Assembly (NCBI GenBank): GCA_965246945.1
Contig: CBDFFW010000001.1
Location: forward strand, 310,001-374,000
DNA: 64,000 nt
Direction: 5' to 3'
Source: CBDFFW01 sp965246945
Lineage (GTDB): Bacteria; Pseudomonadota; Alphaproteobacteria; UBA11073
The position numbers were made by a program, and so were the translations under genes. Below are positions 43,392 through 52,608 of the stretch, one piece after another; within the stretch, counting starts at the first letter, position 1; each line of letters opens with the position of its first letter. The notes under the pieces are model-generated. The model saw only the letters and a list, made by a program, of their open reading frames with translations, did not search any database and was not told where the DNA came from.

Positions 43392-44225
43392 CTAAGCGAT
43401 ATCCAAGCCAAAATCCAGCGTTGGCGCAGAATGGGTAAGCGCGCCTATGGAGATAATATCCACACCAGTTTCGGCAAAGCTGCGAACATTACTTAAATTC
43501 ATGCCGCCGGAGGCTTCCAAAATAATGTTGTTTTGATTTTGCTGGACCGCCTGGCGTAACAGTTCGGGCGTAAAATTATCGCATAAAATGACATCCGGTT
43601 TAGCAACTTGCGCTTGCTGGAATTGCGCAAGCGTATCCACTTCCACACAGATTTTATGCATATGGCCAAGCTGGCTGCGGATTTTAGCAACAGCGCTGAC
43701 TAAATCCATGCCGCACAGCGCTAGATGATTATCTTTAATCAAAACTGCATCATACAGGCCAAAGCGGTGGTTGATGCCGCCGCTCATGCGTACCGCATAT
43801 TTGCTAAGCGCGCGAAAGCCTGGCAAAATTTTGCGAGTATCGGCAATTCTGGCTTTGGTGCCAGTAACCGCATCCGCAAATGCTTTTGTAAAAGTTGCGA
43901 TACCGGAAGTATAAGACAGCAAATTCAGCGCGGTGCGCTCGCCGATTAGAATGCTTTGTGTATTGCCGGTGATGGTGGCGATGGTTTGACCAGCGGTAAG
44001 CGCTGCGCCATCTTGCACATGCAATTGCACAGTGATGGATGGATCTACTTGGCAAAATGTTTCGGTAATAACAGCCAAGCCAGCGACCATACCCGCTTTA
44101 CGAACCACAATTTGGGCAGTCGCCGTAGCGGCTGGTTCAATTAAATAAGCGGAAGTGATATCCCCAGCCGCGCCCAAATCTTCCAGCAATGCTGCAGCAA
44201 TCAGTGCAGGCAGACCGGCAATCAT
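43392..44225 (-). CDS. nadC: Nicotinate-nucleotide pyrophosphorylase (quinolinate phosphoribosyltransferase)
   Basis: NAD synthesis enzyme of 277 aa converting quinolinate and PRPP to nicotinate mononucleotide. EDLGAAGDITSAYLI, ERTALNLLSYTSGIAT, ADTRKILPGFRALSKYAVR and GGINHRFGLYDAVLIKDNH are typical of the family. The ATG overlaps the fdx stop by one base (TAATG), and murA follows by 10 bp, so fdx-nadC-murA form one operon. Confidence 0.95.
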   Translation of the reverse strand: MIAGLPALIAAALLEDLGAAGDITSAYLIEPAATATAQIVVRKAGMVAGLAVITETFCQVDPSITVQLHVQDGAALTAGQTIATITGNTQSILIGERTALNLLSYTSGIATFTKAFADAVTGTKARIADTRKILPGFRALSKYAVRMSGGINHRFGLYDAVLIKDNHLALCGMDLVSAVAKIRSQLGHMHKICVEVDTLAQFQQAQVAKPDVILCDNFTPELLRQAVQQNQNNIILEASGGMNLSNVRSFAETGVDIISIGALTHSAPTLDFGLDIA

Positions 44226-44554
44226 TACTTTTTGTTATTACGCGTTTCAGAGGGCAGGCGGACGGTGAGGCCGTTGAGTTCATCCCGCATAATAATTTGG
44301 CAGCCCAAGCGGCTGGTTTTGGTGAGACCGAAGGCCAGATCCAGCATATCTTCTTCATCTTCTGAAGCTTCCGGCAGCACATCATACCATTGCTCATCCA
44401 CAATTACATGGCAGGTGCTACAAGCCAGCGAGCCTTCACACGCGCCTTCTAAATCGATATTGCCTTTATGGGCGCATTCCAGCACGGATAAGCCGTTGGG
44501 CGCTTCGACTTCTTTGCGCGCGCCATCTTTTTCAACAAAGGTCATTTTCGACAT
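44225..44554 (-). CDS. fdx: [2Fe-2S] ferredoxin, adrenodoxin/ISC type
   Basis: 109 aa electron carrier for Fe-S cluster assembly. The cluster ligands are in CEGSLACSTCHV, with the fourth Cys in RLGCQIIM, the spacing of ISC ferredoxins. WYDVLPEASEDEEDMLDLA is the acidic helix that binds the partners. It is coded directly before nadC with overlapping stop and start. No isc genes are adjacent. Confidence 0.93.
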   Translation of the reverse strand: MSKMTFVEKDGARKEVEAPNGLSVLECAHKGNIDLEGACEGSLACSTCHVIVDEQWYDVLPEASEDEEDMLDLAFGLTKTSRLGCQIIMRDELNGLTVRLPSETRNNKK

Positions 44555-44656
44555 GATTTTCTCTGGCAGTCAATTTACCGTTTCCACGCGCGGTGGCGAG
44601 TAATTTTTTCATCAATTGCGCTATGTGGCAAATTTTCTCACAATATGAGGGAATAA

Positions 44657-45178
44657 ATGTCAAGATTACGAATCACCGGTGACGGGCAATTGCAATGCGG
44701 TGCGCAGCGCTTTGCCTGTGCGCTTGGGCGCAATGGGATTATCGCGGCAGTCCACAAATATGAAGGCGATGGGGCTACGCCGGCCGGAATTTATCCATTG
44801 CGGGCAGTTTATTATCGGGCAGATCGGCTAGCCAAGCCGGCGACTGATTTGCCGATATATGCAATTCAACCCAATGCTGGCTGGTGTGATGCGCCGGAGG
44901 ATCCAGCGTATAATCAGCCAGTGAAATTACCGTTCGCTGCTAGCCATGAAGCAATGTGGCGGGCGGATCATGCTTACGATATTGTCGTGGTGATCGGTTA
45001 TAACGATGATCCAGTGGTGCCAGGCAAGGGGAGCTGCATTTTTCTGCACTTAAACCATGATGATGGCAGGCCGACCGCTGGTTGTGTGGGCTTGAACTTG
45101 TTAGATATGGTGAGCGTTTTGGCAGAATGCGACACCGCAAGTGTGATTGAAATTGCGGAACCAAGCGTAAGCCTTTAG
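44657..45178 (+). CDS. L,D-transpeptidase (YkuD domain) family protein
   Basis: 173 aa, with no clear signal peptide at the chosen start MSRLRITGDGQLQCG. GIIAAVHKYEGDGATPAGIY and HDPVVPGKGSCIFLH-type motifs (here DDPVVPGKGSCIFLHL), then RPTAGCVGL with the catalytic Cys, fit the YkuD fold used for 3-3 cross-links and lipoprotein attachment. The absence of a clear signal is shared by the YnhG-like short forms, so a cytosolic or novel export route is open. AGGGAA lies upstream of the ATG. Confidence 0.88.
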   Translation: MSRLRITGDGQLQCGAQRFACALGRNGIIAAVHKYEGDGATPAGIYPLRAVYYRADRLAKPATDLPIYAIQPNAGWCDAPEDPAYNQPVKLPFAASHEAMWRADHAYDIVVVIGYNDDPVVPGKGSCIFLHLNHDDGRPTAGCVGLNLLDMVSVLAECDTASVIEIAEPSVSL

Positions 45179-45189
45179 GCTGGCGGCAA

Positions 45190-47139
45190 ATGCCCGAATT
45201 ACTGGTTGAATTTTATAGCGAAGAAATTCCCGCGCGGATGCAACTGGCAGCCGCCGAGCAATTGGCGCAGCGGGCTGAAAAATTGTTTAAAGAGCAAGGC
45301 TTGGCCGCGATTGGCATCAAAACTTATGTCACACCGCAGCGCTTGGTATTGGTTGCCGATTTGCCGGCCGCCATTGCGCCGCGCTTAGAAGAAATACGCG
45401 GCCCTAAAACGGATGCACCAGTCCCAGCCGTGCAAGGTTTTCTAGGCCGATACGGCTTAACCGATCCCAGTGTTTTAGAAAAAATCACTGTGGGCAAAGC
45501 AGAATATTTTCAACTGCGCCAAGAAATTGCTGGACGCAGTACCGCAGAAATGTTGCTGGAATTAATTGATACCATTCGCCGCGAATTCAATTGGCCAAAA
45601 TCCATGCGGCATGGCAATAGCCCCGATGGCTGGGTGCGGCCATTGCATCATATTTTTATCTTGTTTGATGGTCACGTACTAAGTGAAGCCAAGCAAATTT
45701 TTGGCCACCGGTTTTTAAGTAAAGATAGTTTCACGCCGAAAAATTTTGCGGATTACCAAACGCAATTGGAAAAGCGCCAAGTGCTATTGGATCATATCGC
45801 ACGCCGCGCGAAAATTGTGGCAGATGCCAATGCTTGCGCGGCCCAGCACGGTTATGTACTGGCCACGCATGATGGCATGTTGGATGAAGTAACCGGTTTG
45901 GTGGAATATCCGTTTATCAAAATGGCCCATTTCGAGGCTGGTTATTTAAAACTGCCGCCGGAATTATTAATGGCGGTAATGCATAGCCACCAAAAATATT
46001 TGCCATTACGTGATCAAAAAGGTGATTTGGTCGCCGCATTTTTATTTGTGGCCAATATTCCAGGCAGTCCCGACGATGCGGCGATTATCAATGGTAATCA
46101 ACGCGTCATTCGCGCGCGCCTCAGCGATGCCAAATTTTTCTTTGAACAGGATTTGGAAACTAGATTGGATGATTTATTGCCAAAATTAAATGAAATTATC
46201 TTTCATCAAAAATTGGGCACAACGGCCGATAAAGTGCAGCGGCTTCATCCATGGCTTGAAAAACTATTAGTCTTTGTGCCGCATGCCGATCCTCAAAAAA
46301 TCAAGCGTGCTGCCGAATTAAGTAAGGCGGATTTGGTATCTGGCATGGTGGGCGAATTTCCGGAATTACAAGGCATTATGGGCCGCAATTATGCGCTAGT
46401 ACAGGGTGAGGATGCTGAAATAGCAACAGCTATTGCGGATCATTATCAACCCATGGGGCCAAGTGCAGCTGTGCCTAATCAGCCAGTAAGTATTGTTTTA
46501 GCGCTGGCCGATAAATTGGATACGCTGGTGGAATTTTTTCGCATTGGTGAAAAACCGACTGGCAGTAAAGACCCCTATGCCTTGCGCCGCGCGGCCTTGG
46601 GTATTATTCGCTTGGTGCTGGTCAATAAGCTAACATTGCCATTGGCACAATTGGTGGATAATGAAGTGCTGGTTTTTTTACAAGAACGTTTGCGCGTGCA
46701 ACTGCGCGATGAAAATATTGCGGCAGATCTGATTGAAGCAACACCCGTCAGCGACGATTTATTGGCCTTTGCCACACAAGCACGGGTTTTGCATGATTAC
46801 TTACAACAGGCAGAAGGGAAAGCAGTGCGCGCTGCTATTAAGCGAGCATTTAATATTCTGCGAGCTGAAGAACAAAAAGATAAAACACAGTTTACTGGAT
46901 TGATTGAAGGAAATTTGAGCCAATCCGCCGAACAAGCGCTGCGTGCAGCTATTCAAAAAATTCCAACTTACGAAAACTATACAAGTTTAAATTTGCTAAC
47001 TAACCCGCTGGATCAGTTTTTTAATAATACCTTGGTGAATGATCCCGATGCCAAGTTGCGGCAGCAGCGTTTACAATTATTGGCTAGTCTGCGCGATAAA
47101 TTAAAAAGTTATGCTGACTTTTCAGTGTTGCAAGGCTAA
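45190..47139 (+). CDS. glyS: Glycyl-tRNA synthetase beta subunit
   Basis: Beta subunit of 649 aa, binding tRNA. MPELLVEFYSEEIPARM is the conserved start; KSMRHGNSPDGWVRPLHHI, ATHDGMLDEVTGLVEYP and MAVMHSHQKYLPL are family motifs; VSGMVGEFPELQGIMGRNYA and GSKDPYALRRAALGIIR follow; the C-terminal part is an anticodon-binding helical domain. Eleven bp after the transpeptidase stop. The alpha subunit is at 20791, which is unusual because the two are normally adjacent. Confidence 0.96.
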   Translation: MPELLVEFYSEEIPARMQLAAAEQLAQRAEKLFKEQGLAAIGIKTYVTPQRLVLVADLPAAIAPRLEEIRGPKTDAPVPAVQGFLGRYGLTDPSVLEKITVGKAEYFQLRQEIAGRSTAEMLLELIDTIRREFNWPKSMRHGNSPDGWVRPLHHIFILFDGHVLSEAKQIFGHRFLSKDSFTPKNFADYQTQLEKRQVLLDHIARRAKIVADANACAAQHGYVLATHDGMLDEVTGLVEYPFIKMAHFEAGYLKLPPELLMAVMHSHQKYLPLRDQKGDLVAAFLFVANIPGSPDDAAIINGNQRVIRARLSDAKFFFEQDLETRLDDLLPKLNEIIFHQKLGTTADKVQRLHPWLEKLLVFVPHADPQKIKRAAELSKADLVSGMVGEFPELQGIMGRNYALVQGEDAEIATAIADHYQPMGPSAAVPNQPVSIVLALADKLDTLVEFFRIGEKPTGSKDPYALRRAALGIIRLVLVNKLTLPLAQLVDNEVLVFLQERLRVQLRDENIAADLIEATPVSDDLLAFATQARVLHDYLQQAEGKAVRAAIKRAFNILRAEEQKDKTQFTGLIEGNLSQSAEQALRAAIQKIPTYENYTSLNLLTNPLDQFFNNTLVNDPDAKLRQQRLQLLASLRDKLKSYADFSVLQG

Positions 47140-47142
47140 GCG

Positions 47143-47865
47143 ATGCAAGCAGCGAATTTGTTTAATACAATTGATGATTGGTGGGATCCGAAAGGCGCTT
47201 TGCGCAGTTTACACTGGATTAATCCGGCGCGCTTAAAATATGTGCAGCAGCAAATTGGTTGGCATTTTGGCTTTGATACATATAAGGCGCAGCCTTATGC
47301 CCATTTAAAAATATTGGATATTGGCTGCGGCGGTGGGCTGGTGTGTGAACCCATGGCACGGTTGGGCGCGACCGTCACTGGTATTGATTTAAGTGAAACG
47401 GCGATTGCCACGGCGCAGCAACACGCCCAAACGCAGTCATTAAAAATTGATTACCGTTGTATTGCGGCTGAAAATTTAGCAGCGCTGCCGCAAAATTATG
47501 ATGTGGTGCTGGCTTTGGACATGTTGGAGCATGTGACTGATCCGGCAGCTATTATTCAAACCATTAGTAAATTAACTAAGCCAGGCGGCTTAACCGTTTT
47601 ATCAACAATTAATCGTAATTGGCAGGCGTGGCTAGGCGCTATTAAACTAGCAGAAAATGTCTTTAAAATCGCACCAAAAGGTGCGCATGCTTATCAGCTA
47701 TTAATTAGGCCGGATGAGTTGGTGGATTACTGTGAGGCAGCTGGTTTAACGGTGCAAAATTTATGCGGGATCGTACCGAAGCCTAGCATGGGCGGCATGG
47801 ATTTTATATTATCGCCCCAACGCTTAGGTGTGAATTATTTATTGGCGGCGACTAAATCAGCATGA
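47143..47865 (+). CDS. ubiG: Ubiquinone biosynthesis O-methyltransferase UbiG
   Basis: SAM enzyme of 240 aa acting twice in ubiquinone synthesis. WWDPKGALRSLHWINPARL is a UbiG hallmark, ILDIGCGGGLVCEPMARLGA binds SAM, and LDMLEHVTDP is a later motif, with FKIAPKGAHAY near the C-terminus. It starts 3 bp after the glyS stop and its stop overlaps the next ATG by 4 bp. Confidence 0.95.
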   Translation: MQAANLFNTIDDWWDPKGALRSLHWINPARLKYVQQQIGWHFGFDTYKAQPYAHLKILDIGCGGGLVCEPMARLGATVTGIDLSETAIATAQQHAQTQSLKIDYRCIAAENLAALPQNYDVVLALDMLEHVTDPAAIIQTISKLTKPGGLTVLSTINRNWQAWLGAIKLAENVFKIAPKGAHAYQLLIRPDELVDYCEAAGLTVQNLCGIVPKPSMGGMDFILSPQRLGVNYLLAATKSA

Positions 47866-48908
47866 GTAAAAATATTCGGTTGCTGCAGGTTTTGGCTGGC
47901 GCACCGCAAGGTGGGGCAGAAGAATTTTTTACAAGGTTAACCATCGCCCTGCAGCAACGCGGAATTAATCAAGAAGTGGTAATCCGCACCGATGAAAAAC
48001 GGGCCGCGCGGCTGCAAGGCGCCGGGGTTGTTTGCCACCAAGCCAATTTTGGCACTGCCTGGCTGGATTTTGCAACACATAGTCGCTTGCATAAAATCAT
48101 TCAGCAGTTTGCACCCAATATCGTGCTCAGCTGGATGAACCGCGCGACAGCGTTTGTATCACGGTCAAAACATTATAGCTGGGCCGCGCGTTTGGGCGGT
48201 TATTACAATTTAAAATACTATAAAGACTGCGATTATTTAATCGGTAATACGCCCGATATCGTCGAATACTTTATTAAAAACGATTGGCCTGCCACGCGCA
48301 CCTTATATTTGCCTAATTTTGCAGCCGCTGAAAAATTACCAGCGATCGCACGGATGAAATTAGATACACCCGCTGATGCGCCATTATTTTTAGCGCTCGG
48401 GCGGCTGCACCCAAATAAAGCGTTTGATACTTTATTGAATGCAATGGCCTTGGTTCCTAAAGCATATCTATGGCTGGCGGGTGAAGGTGATGTGCGCGGG
48501 GCTTTGGAACAACAAGCGCAGCAATTGGGCATTGCAGACCGTGTGCGCTTACTGGGCTGGCGGGATGATAGTGCGGCATTGTTGGCGACCGCCGATTATT
48601 TCATTTGCCCATCCCGGCATGAACCATTGGGCAACGTCATACTTGAGGCGATGGCGCATAGTAAACCCATTATTGCCGCCAATAGCCAGGGGCCGAGTCA
48701 GTTATTAACGCATGAAGGGACGGGTTTGTTGGTGCCGGTAGATGATGCGGCTAGTATGGCGGCGGCCATGCAGCGCTTGATGGATAATCGCGGTTTAACG
48801 ATTGCGCTGGCCACCGCTGCGCATGCCCATTACCAAAGTCATTTTAGCGAAGAAAGCGTGTGCCAAAAATACATGGCGGCTTTTCAGCAGATGATCGGTG
48901 GCTGTTAA
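47862..48908 (+). CDS. Glycosyltransferase family 4/GT-B protein
   Basis: 348 aa with GT-B fold. The N-domain starts MSKNIRLLQVLAGAPQGGAEEF; the C-domain contains LALGRLHPNKAFDTLLNA, RVRLLGWRDD, and CPSRHEPLGNVILEAMAHSKP with the EX7E-type acids. It transfers a sugar from a nucleotide donor, probably onto a lipid or surface glycan; donor and acceptor unknown. ATGA overlap with ubiG and TAATG overlap with the asparagine synthetase gene. Confidence 0.87.
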   Translation: MSKNIRLLQVLAGAPQGGAEEFFTRLTIALQQRGINQEVVIRTDEKRAARLQGAGVVCHQANFGTAWLDFATHSRLHKIIQQFAPNIVLSWMNRATAFVSRSKHYSWAARLGGYYNLKYYKDCDYLIGNTPDIVEYFIKNDWPATRTLYLPNFAAAEKLPAIARMKLDTPADAPLFLALGRLHPNKAFDTLLNAMALVPKAYLWLAGEGDVRGALEQQAQQLGIADRVRLLGWRDDSAALLATADYFICPSRHEPLGNVILEAMAHSKPIIAANSQGPSQLLTHEGTGLLVPVDDAASMAAAMQRLMDNRGLTIALATAAHAHYQSHFSEESVCQKYMAAFQQMIGGC

Positions 48909-50653
48909 TGTGCGGGATTGCTGGCATTGTAATGAAAGATGGCGGGCGGCCAGATGCAGCGCAGTTAACATCAATGGCACAAGCTTTGGCGCATCGCGGC
49001 CCCGATGGTAACGGCGAAATGGTAGATGGTTGCACCGGTTTGGTGCATTTACGACTTGCGATTATTGATCCCAATGGCGGGCAGCAGCCCATGCATGGCA
49101 CAGATTGCCACTTAGTCGGCAATGGCGAAATTTATAATTATATTGAATTAAAAGCAGAACAGCTCGCGGACACTACGTTTAAAAGCGATGCTGATTTTGA
49201 ACCGGTGCTGCATTTAATTGCGCGCGATGGCGTGGACGCAATTGAGTTGTTGCGTGGCATGTATGCGCTGGCAATCGATTTTCCGGGGCGGGGCGAAATG
49301 ATCGTTGCGCGTGACCGTTTTGGCATTAAACCACTTTACTATATTGATACCGACACATGCTTTGCCTTTGCGTCAGAACCAGCGGCGCTTTGGCAATTTA
49401 CGGATAAACAATTGCTCCCCGATAAATTGCCGGAATTGTTGGGTGTTGGTTATGTCAGCGGACAGCAAACCATTTTTGCTGGAATCAAGCGCTTGTTGCC
49501 AGGTGAAATTTTAGCGCTGCAACAAGGGCAGATCGTTGCACAAACACGCATTCCCGCGCTGCCGTTTCCGGCCCGCGCCAAAATCAAACATTTGGATGCG
49601 GCGCTGATGATGTTTGACCATGTGTTTGAAGAAAGTGTGCGGCTGCATCAACGGTCGGATGTGCCATATGGTATGTTTTTATCGGGTGGTTTAGATTCCA
49701 CTGCTGTGCTAACCATGATGGCGCGGCTTAACAGCCAACCGGTGAAAGCGTTTACCTGCGGGTTTGATAGCAAAACAGTGACCGATGAACGCGAAATTGC
49801 GCGTCATACAGCCAAAGCATTGGGTGCTGAACACATCAAAATTGAATTTACTGAACAGGATTTTTGGCAATTACTGCCGCAAGTGGCACAGGCATTGGAT
49901 GATCCCGTAGTTGATTATGCCACGCTGCCAACCTTTAAATTGGCAGCAGAAGCTAGTAAAAGCGTGAAAGTTATTTTATCAGGCGAAGGTGGTGATGAAG
50001 TATTGGCTGGTTATGGCCGTTACCGCAAAGCCGCGAAACCCAAATGGCTGGGCGGTGGTATACGCACAATTAAAGGCCGGTTAGATGGTTTGGGAATTTT
50101 GCGTGATGAAAGTATAAATTGGAAAAGTGAATTAATTCAATATCAAAAATATAGTAGTAATAAAAAAAATACCAATTTACAAAACGCCCAAGCACTGGAT
50201 TTTACCGGTTGGTTACCAGATGATTTATTAACTAAATTGGATCGCTGTCTTATGCGACATGGTTTAGAAGGGCGGACACCGTTTCTAGATAATGCCATGG
50301 TTGATTTCGCTTTTAATTTGCCGGACCGATTGAAGGTGCGAGGACGTTTAGGCAAATATTTACTGCGTGCCTGGCTGAAAGAATACGGGCCGCAAAATTA
50401 TAATCCTTTCGCTAAAAAACGCGGTTTTACGGTGCCAATAGGTGATTGGATTAGTAAACGTGGTGAAGCAATTGGTGAATGGGTGGCAGCCAGCGAAGGC
50501 GTACAAGCGATTGCCAAACCAGATGCGGTAAAAATGCTATTTACATATGGTGTGCAGCAATATCCTTTTGCCGCCTGGACGCTACTATTTTATGCAATAT
50601 GGCACAAAATTCATTTTGAAAGCGGCAAAACAAACGCAGATTTGTTCAAATAA
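48908..50653 (+). CDS. asnB: Asparagine synthetase (glutamine-hydrolysing), class II
   Basis: 581 aa. Cys2 in MCGIAGIV is the glutaminase nucleophile; RGPDGNGE, HLRLAIID and NGEIYNY line the glutaminase site. The synthetase half has FLSGGLDST (PP-loop) and LSGEGGDEVLAGY. The frame starts at the overlapping TAATG. Placement beside a glycosyltransferase leaves a second option: an AsnB-like amidotransferase modifying a surface sugar. Free asparagine synthesis is the default reading. Confidence 0.85.
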   Translation: MCGIAGIVMKDGGRPDAAQLTSMAQALAHRGPDGNGEMVDGCTGLVHLRLAIIDPNGGQQPMHGTDCHLVGNGEIYNYIELKAEQLADTTFKSDADFEPVLHLIARDGVDAIELLRGMYALAIDFPGRGEMIVARDRFGIKPLYYIDTDTCFAFASEPAALWQFTDKQLLPDKLPELLGVGYVSGQQTIFAGIKRLLPGEILALQQGQIVAQTRIPALPFPARAKIKHLDAALMMFDHVFEESVRLHQRSDVPYGMFLSGGLDSTAVLTMMARLNSQPVKAFTCGFDSKTVTDEREIARHTAKALGAEHIKIEFTEQDFWQLLPQVAQALDDPVVDYATLPTFKLAAEASKSVKVILSGEGGDEVLAGYGRYRKAAKPKWLGGGIRTIKGRLDGLGILRDESINWKSELIQYQKYSSNKKNTNLQNAQALDFTGWLPDDLLTKLDRCLMRHGLEGRTPFLDNAMVDFAFNLPDRLKVRGRLGKYLLRAWLKEYGPQNYNPFAKKRGFTVPIGDWISKRGEAIGEWVAASEGVQAIAKPDAVKMLFTYGVQQYPFAAWTLLFYAIWHKIHFESGKTNADLFK

Positions 50654-50654
50654 A

Positions 50655-51332
50655 TTATTGCATAATTGCATAACCGATTTGACTACCGCCTGTATTTGAA
50701 TAAAAACAAGTGTTTTTCAAATTTTCAGGTATGTTGCCAGCGCCAGAGTTGCATCTTTGCGCATCAAAAGCATAAATAGGTAAACCTGTTGTTCCATCAA
50801 TTGTATAAGCTGATAAATCTTTGCCAGCATTAATTTTTTGACAAGCTTTAATTGCCGGATGGTTATTATCAAAAGCTATACCAGCTGGCCAGTTACAACT
50901 AGAGGCGCCAGGATTAACCTTAATGGAATACATCATCACAAAATTAGCATTATTTGCATCCGTACAAAAACGATAACCAGTACCATAATAGTTACCATTA
51001 ATTAATTGACAACTACCATAGCCACCGGCATTGCCACTGTTCCCATATTTTACATCACTGGAAAGCACGCCTGGAAAATCAGATAAATAATTTTGGTTTT
51101 TAATTTTAACCATATTTCCTAAGGTCATCAAATCTTGTGAAAAATAGGTTTGCCCGTTATTGGCCATATAGGCGATGCCAGCATTGTAAACTTGCTGGCC
51201 GACGCTGGTCATGGTATTGGCCAGCACTTGCACCTGGTAATTACTGAAGGCCGAGCCGCCATAAAAGACGCCAGCCAAAGCGGTAATGGCGACCAAGGCA
51301 ATACCTATGATTACCATAACTAGATTGCTCAT
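50655..51332 (-). CDS. Pilin-like or secreted protein with N-terminal membrane helix
   Basis: 225 aa. Residues 4-25 (LVMVIIGIALVAITALAGVFY) form a hydrophobic helix, followed by an amphipathic segment (VQVLANTMTSVGQQVYNAG) and a Gly/Asn/Tyr-rich domain with six cysteines in pairs. The shape recalls type IV pilins or pseudopilins, but no clear GxxxxE processing site is seen. No pilus gene is nearby. It is AT-rich and Asn-rich compared with its neighbours. Convergent with asnB, one base apart. Confidence 0.55.
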   Translation of the reverse strand: MSNLVMVIIGIALVAITALAGVFYGGSAFSNYQVQVLANTMTSVGQQVYNAGIAYMANNGQTYFSQDLMTLGNMVKIKNQNYLSDFPGVLSSDVKYGNSGNAGGYGSCQLINGNYYGTGYRFCTDANNANFVMMYSIKVNPGASSCNWPAGIAFDNNHPAIKACQKINAGKDLSAYTIDGTTGLPIYAFDAQRCNSGAGNIPENLKNTCFYSNTGGSQIGYAIMQ

Positions 51333-51377
51333 CTGTTTTTGTTGCCATTAATCACGATATTTTACAATTTACAAATA

Positions 51378-51827
51378 TTAACGGCGGTTTTGAAAAAACT
51401 GCTGCAGCTGCGTGGCATTATCCAATTCTGCAATCCCCCCGTAAATTTCAGGCGTATGCAGACAAGTCGGTTGTTGAAACCAGCGGGGACCGTGATCGAC
51501 GGCGCCGCCTTTGGCATCGTAGGCACCATAATAAAGGCGGCGAATGCGCGCATGGGAAATGGCGGCGGCGCACATGGCGCAGGGTTCCAAAGTTACATAT
51601 AAATCGCAGTCACTGAGCCGAGCAGTGCTTAATTGCCGCGCGGCTGCGCGCATGACAATAATTTCCGCATGGGCGGTGGGATCGGCATCTAAAATTGTGC
51701 GGTTATGGCCGATGGCGATAATTTGTTGGCCTTGGACCAGTACCGCACCCACGGGCACTTCGCCTAAATCGGCGGCTAGGCTGGCTTGTGCCTGAGCCAG
51801 TGCGAAATAGTTTTGGCCGGATGGCAT
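51378..51827 (-). CDS. tadA: tRNA-specific adenosine deaminase
   Basis: 149 aa zinc deaminase that converts adenosine 34 of tRNA-Arg(ACG) to inosine. HAEIIVM holds the zinc His and catalytic Glu, and LEPCAMCAAAI gives the PCxxC zinc Cys pair. SHARIRRLYYGAYDAKGGAV is typical of TadA. The tRNA-Arg(ACG) it would act on is in this window at 4048. It diverges from the pseudouridine synthase gene. Confidence 0.93.
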   Translation of the reverse strand: MPSGQNYFALAQAQASLAADLGEVPVGAVLVQGQQIIAIGHNRTILDADPTAHAEIIVMRAAARQLSTARLSDCDLYVTLEPCAMCAAAISHARIRRLYYGAYDAKGGAVDHGPRWFQQPTCLHTPEIYGGIAELDNATQLQQFFQNRR

Positions 51828-51855
51828 ATGGATATTCTAAGGTGAAGGGATAATT

Positions 51856-52608
51856 ATGTCTAATGAAGTACATCTCGGCGAACGTATTGCCAAACGCATG
51901 GCTCGTGCCGGTTTATGTTCACGCCGTGATGCGGAGATGTGGATCACGGCTGGCCGTGTTTCGGTCAATGGTAAAAAGATTACCAGTCCAGCGTTGAATG
52001 TGACTGAAGCCGATAAAATTGTGGTGAATGGTGAAAATTTGGAAGCGCCGGCAGCCACGCGTTTATGGCTCTATCACAAACCGCGTGGCATTTTAACCAC
52101 GACGCGGGATGACCGCGGGCGGCCCACCGTATTTGACTATCTGCCGCCCGAATTGCCGCGTGTGGTAACGGTTGGCCGGTTAGATTTTAATTCGGAAGGG
52201 CTGTTGCTGCTAACCAATGATGGTGCTTTTTCCAAATGGTTAACCGAACCGGCCACTGGGTGGCTGCGCAAATATAAAGTGCGTGCCTACGGCCATGCGC
52301 CGCAAGCGATGCTGGATAAACTGGCCAATGGTGTGAAAGTGGAAGGCGTGCAATATGGCGCGATTGATGCACAAATTGACCGGCAGCAGGGTGATAATTT
52401 GTGGCTAACCATGGGTATCCGTGAAGGCAAAAACCGCGAAATTCGCCGAGTATTGGAATATTTGGATTTGCAGGTGAACCGTTTGATCCGTTTATCGTTT
52501 GGACCATTTCAATTAGGCGAACTGCCAGAATGCGCGGCCAAAGAAATTAATGGTAAAATATTAAAAGACCAGTGTGTGGGTTATTTTAAAAAACCGTCTC
52601 AGGCGTAA
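51856..52608 (+). CDS. RsuA/RluB-family pseudouridine synthase
   Basis: 250 aa. S4 RNA-binding domain at the start (RIAKRMARAGLCSRRDAEMW), then the synthase fold with LYHKPRGILTTTRDDRGRP and VGRLDFNSEGLLLLTNDG, where the Asp is catalytic, and MGIREGKNREIRRVLEYL. Family members modify 16S or 23S rRNA; RluB-type seems likely but RsuA is possible. The end overlaps the CorC-like gene by 23 bp. Confidence 0.9.
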   Translation: MSNEVHLGERIAKRMARAGLCSRRDAEMWITAGRVSVNGKKITSPALNVTEADKIVVNGENLEAPAATRLWLYHKPRGILTTTRDDRGRPTVFDYLPPELPRVVTVGRLDFNSEGLLLLTNDGAFSKWLTEPATGWLRKYKVRAYGHAPQAMLDKLANGVKVEGVQYGAIDAQIDRQQGDNLWLTMGIREGKNREIRRVLEYLDLQVNRLIRLSFGPFQLGELPECAAKEINGKILKDQCVGYFKKPSQA

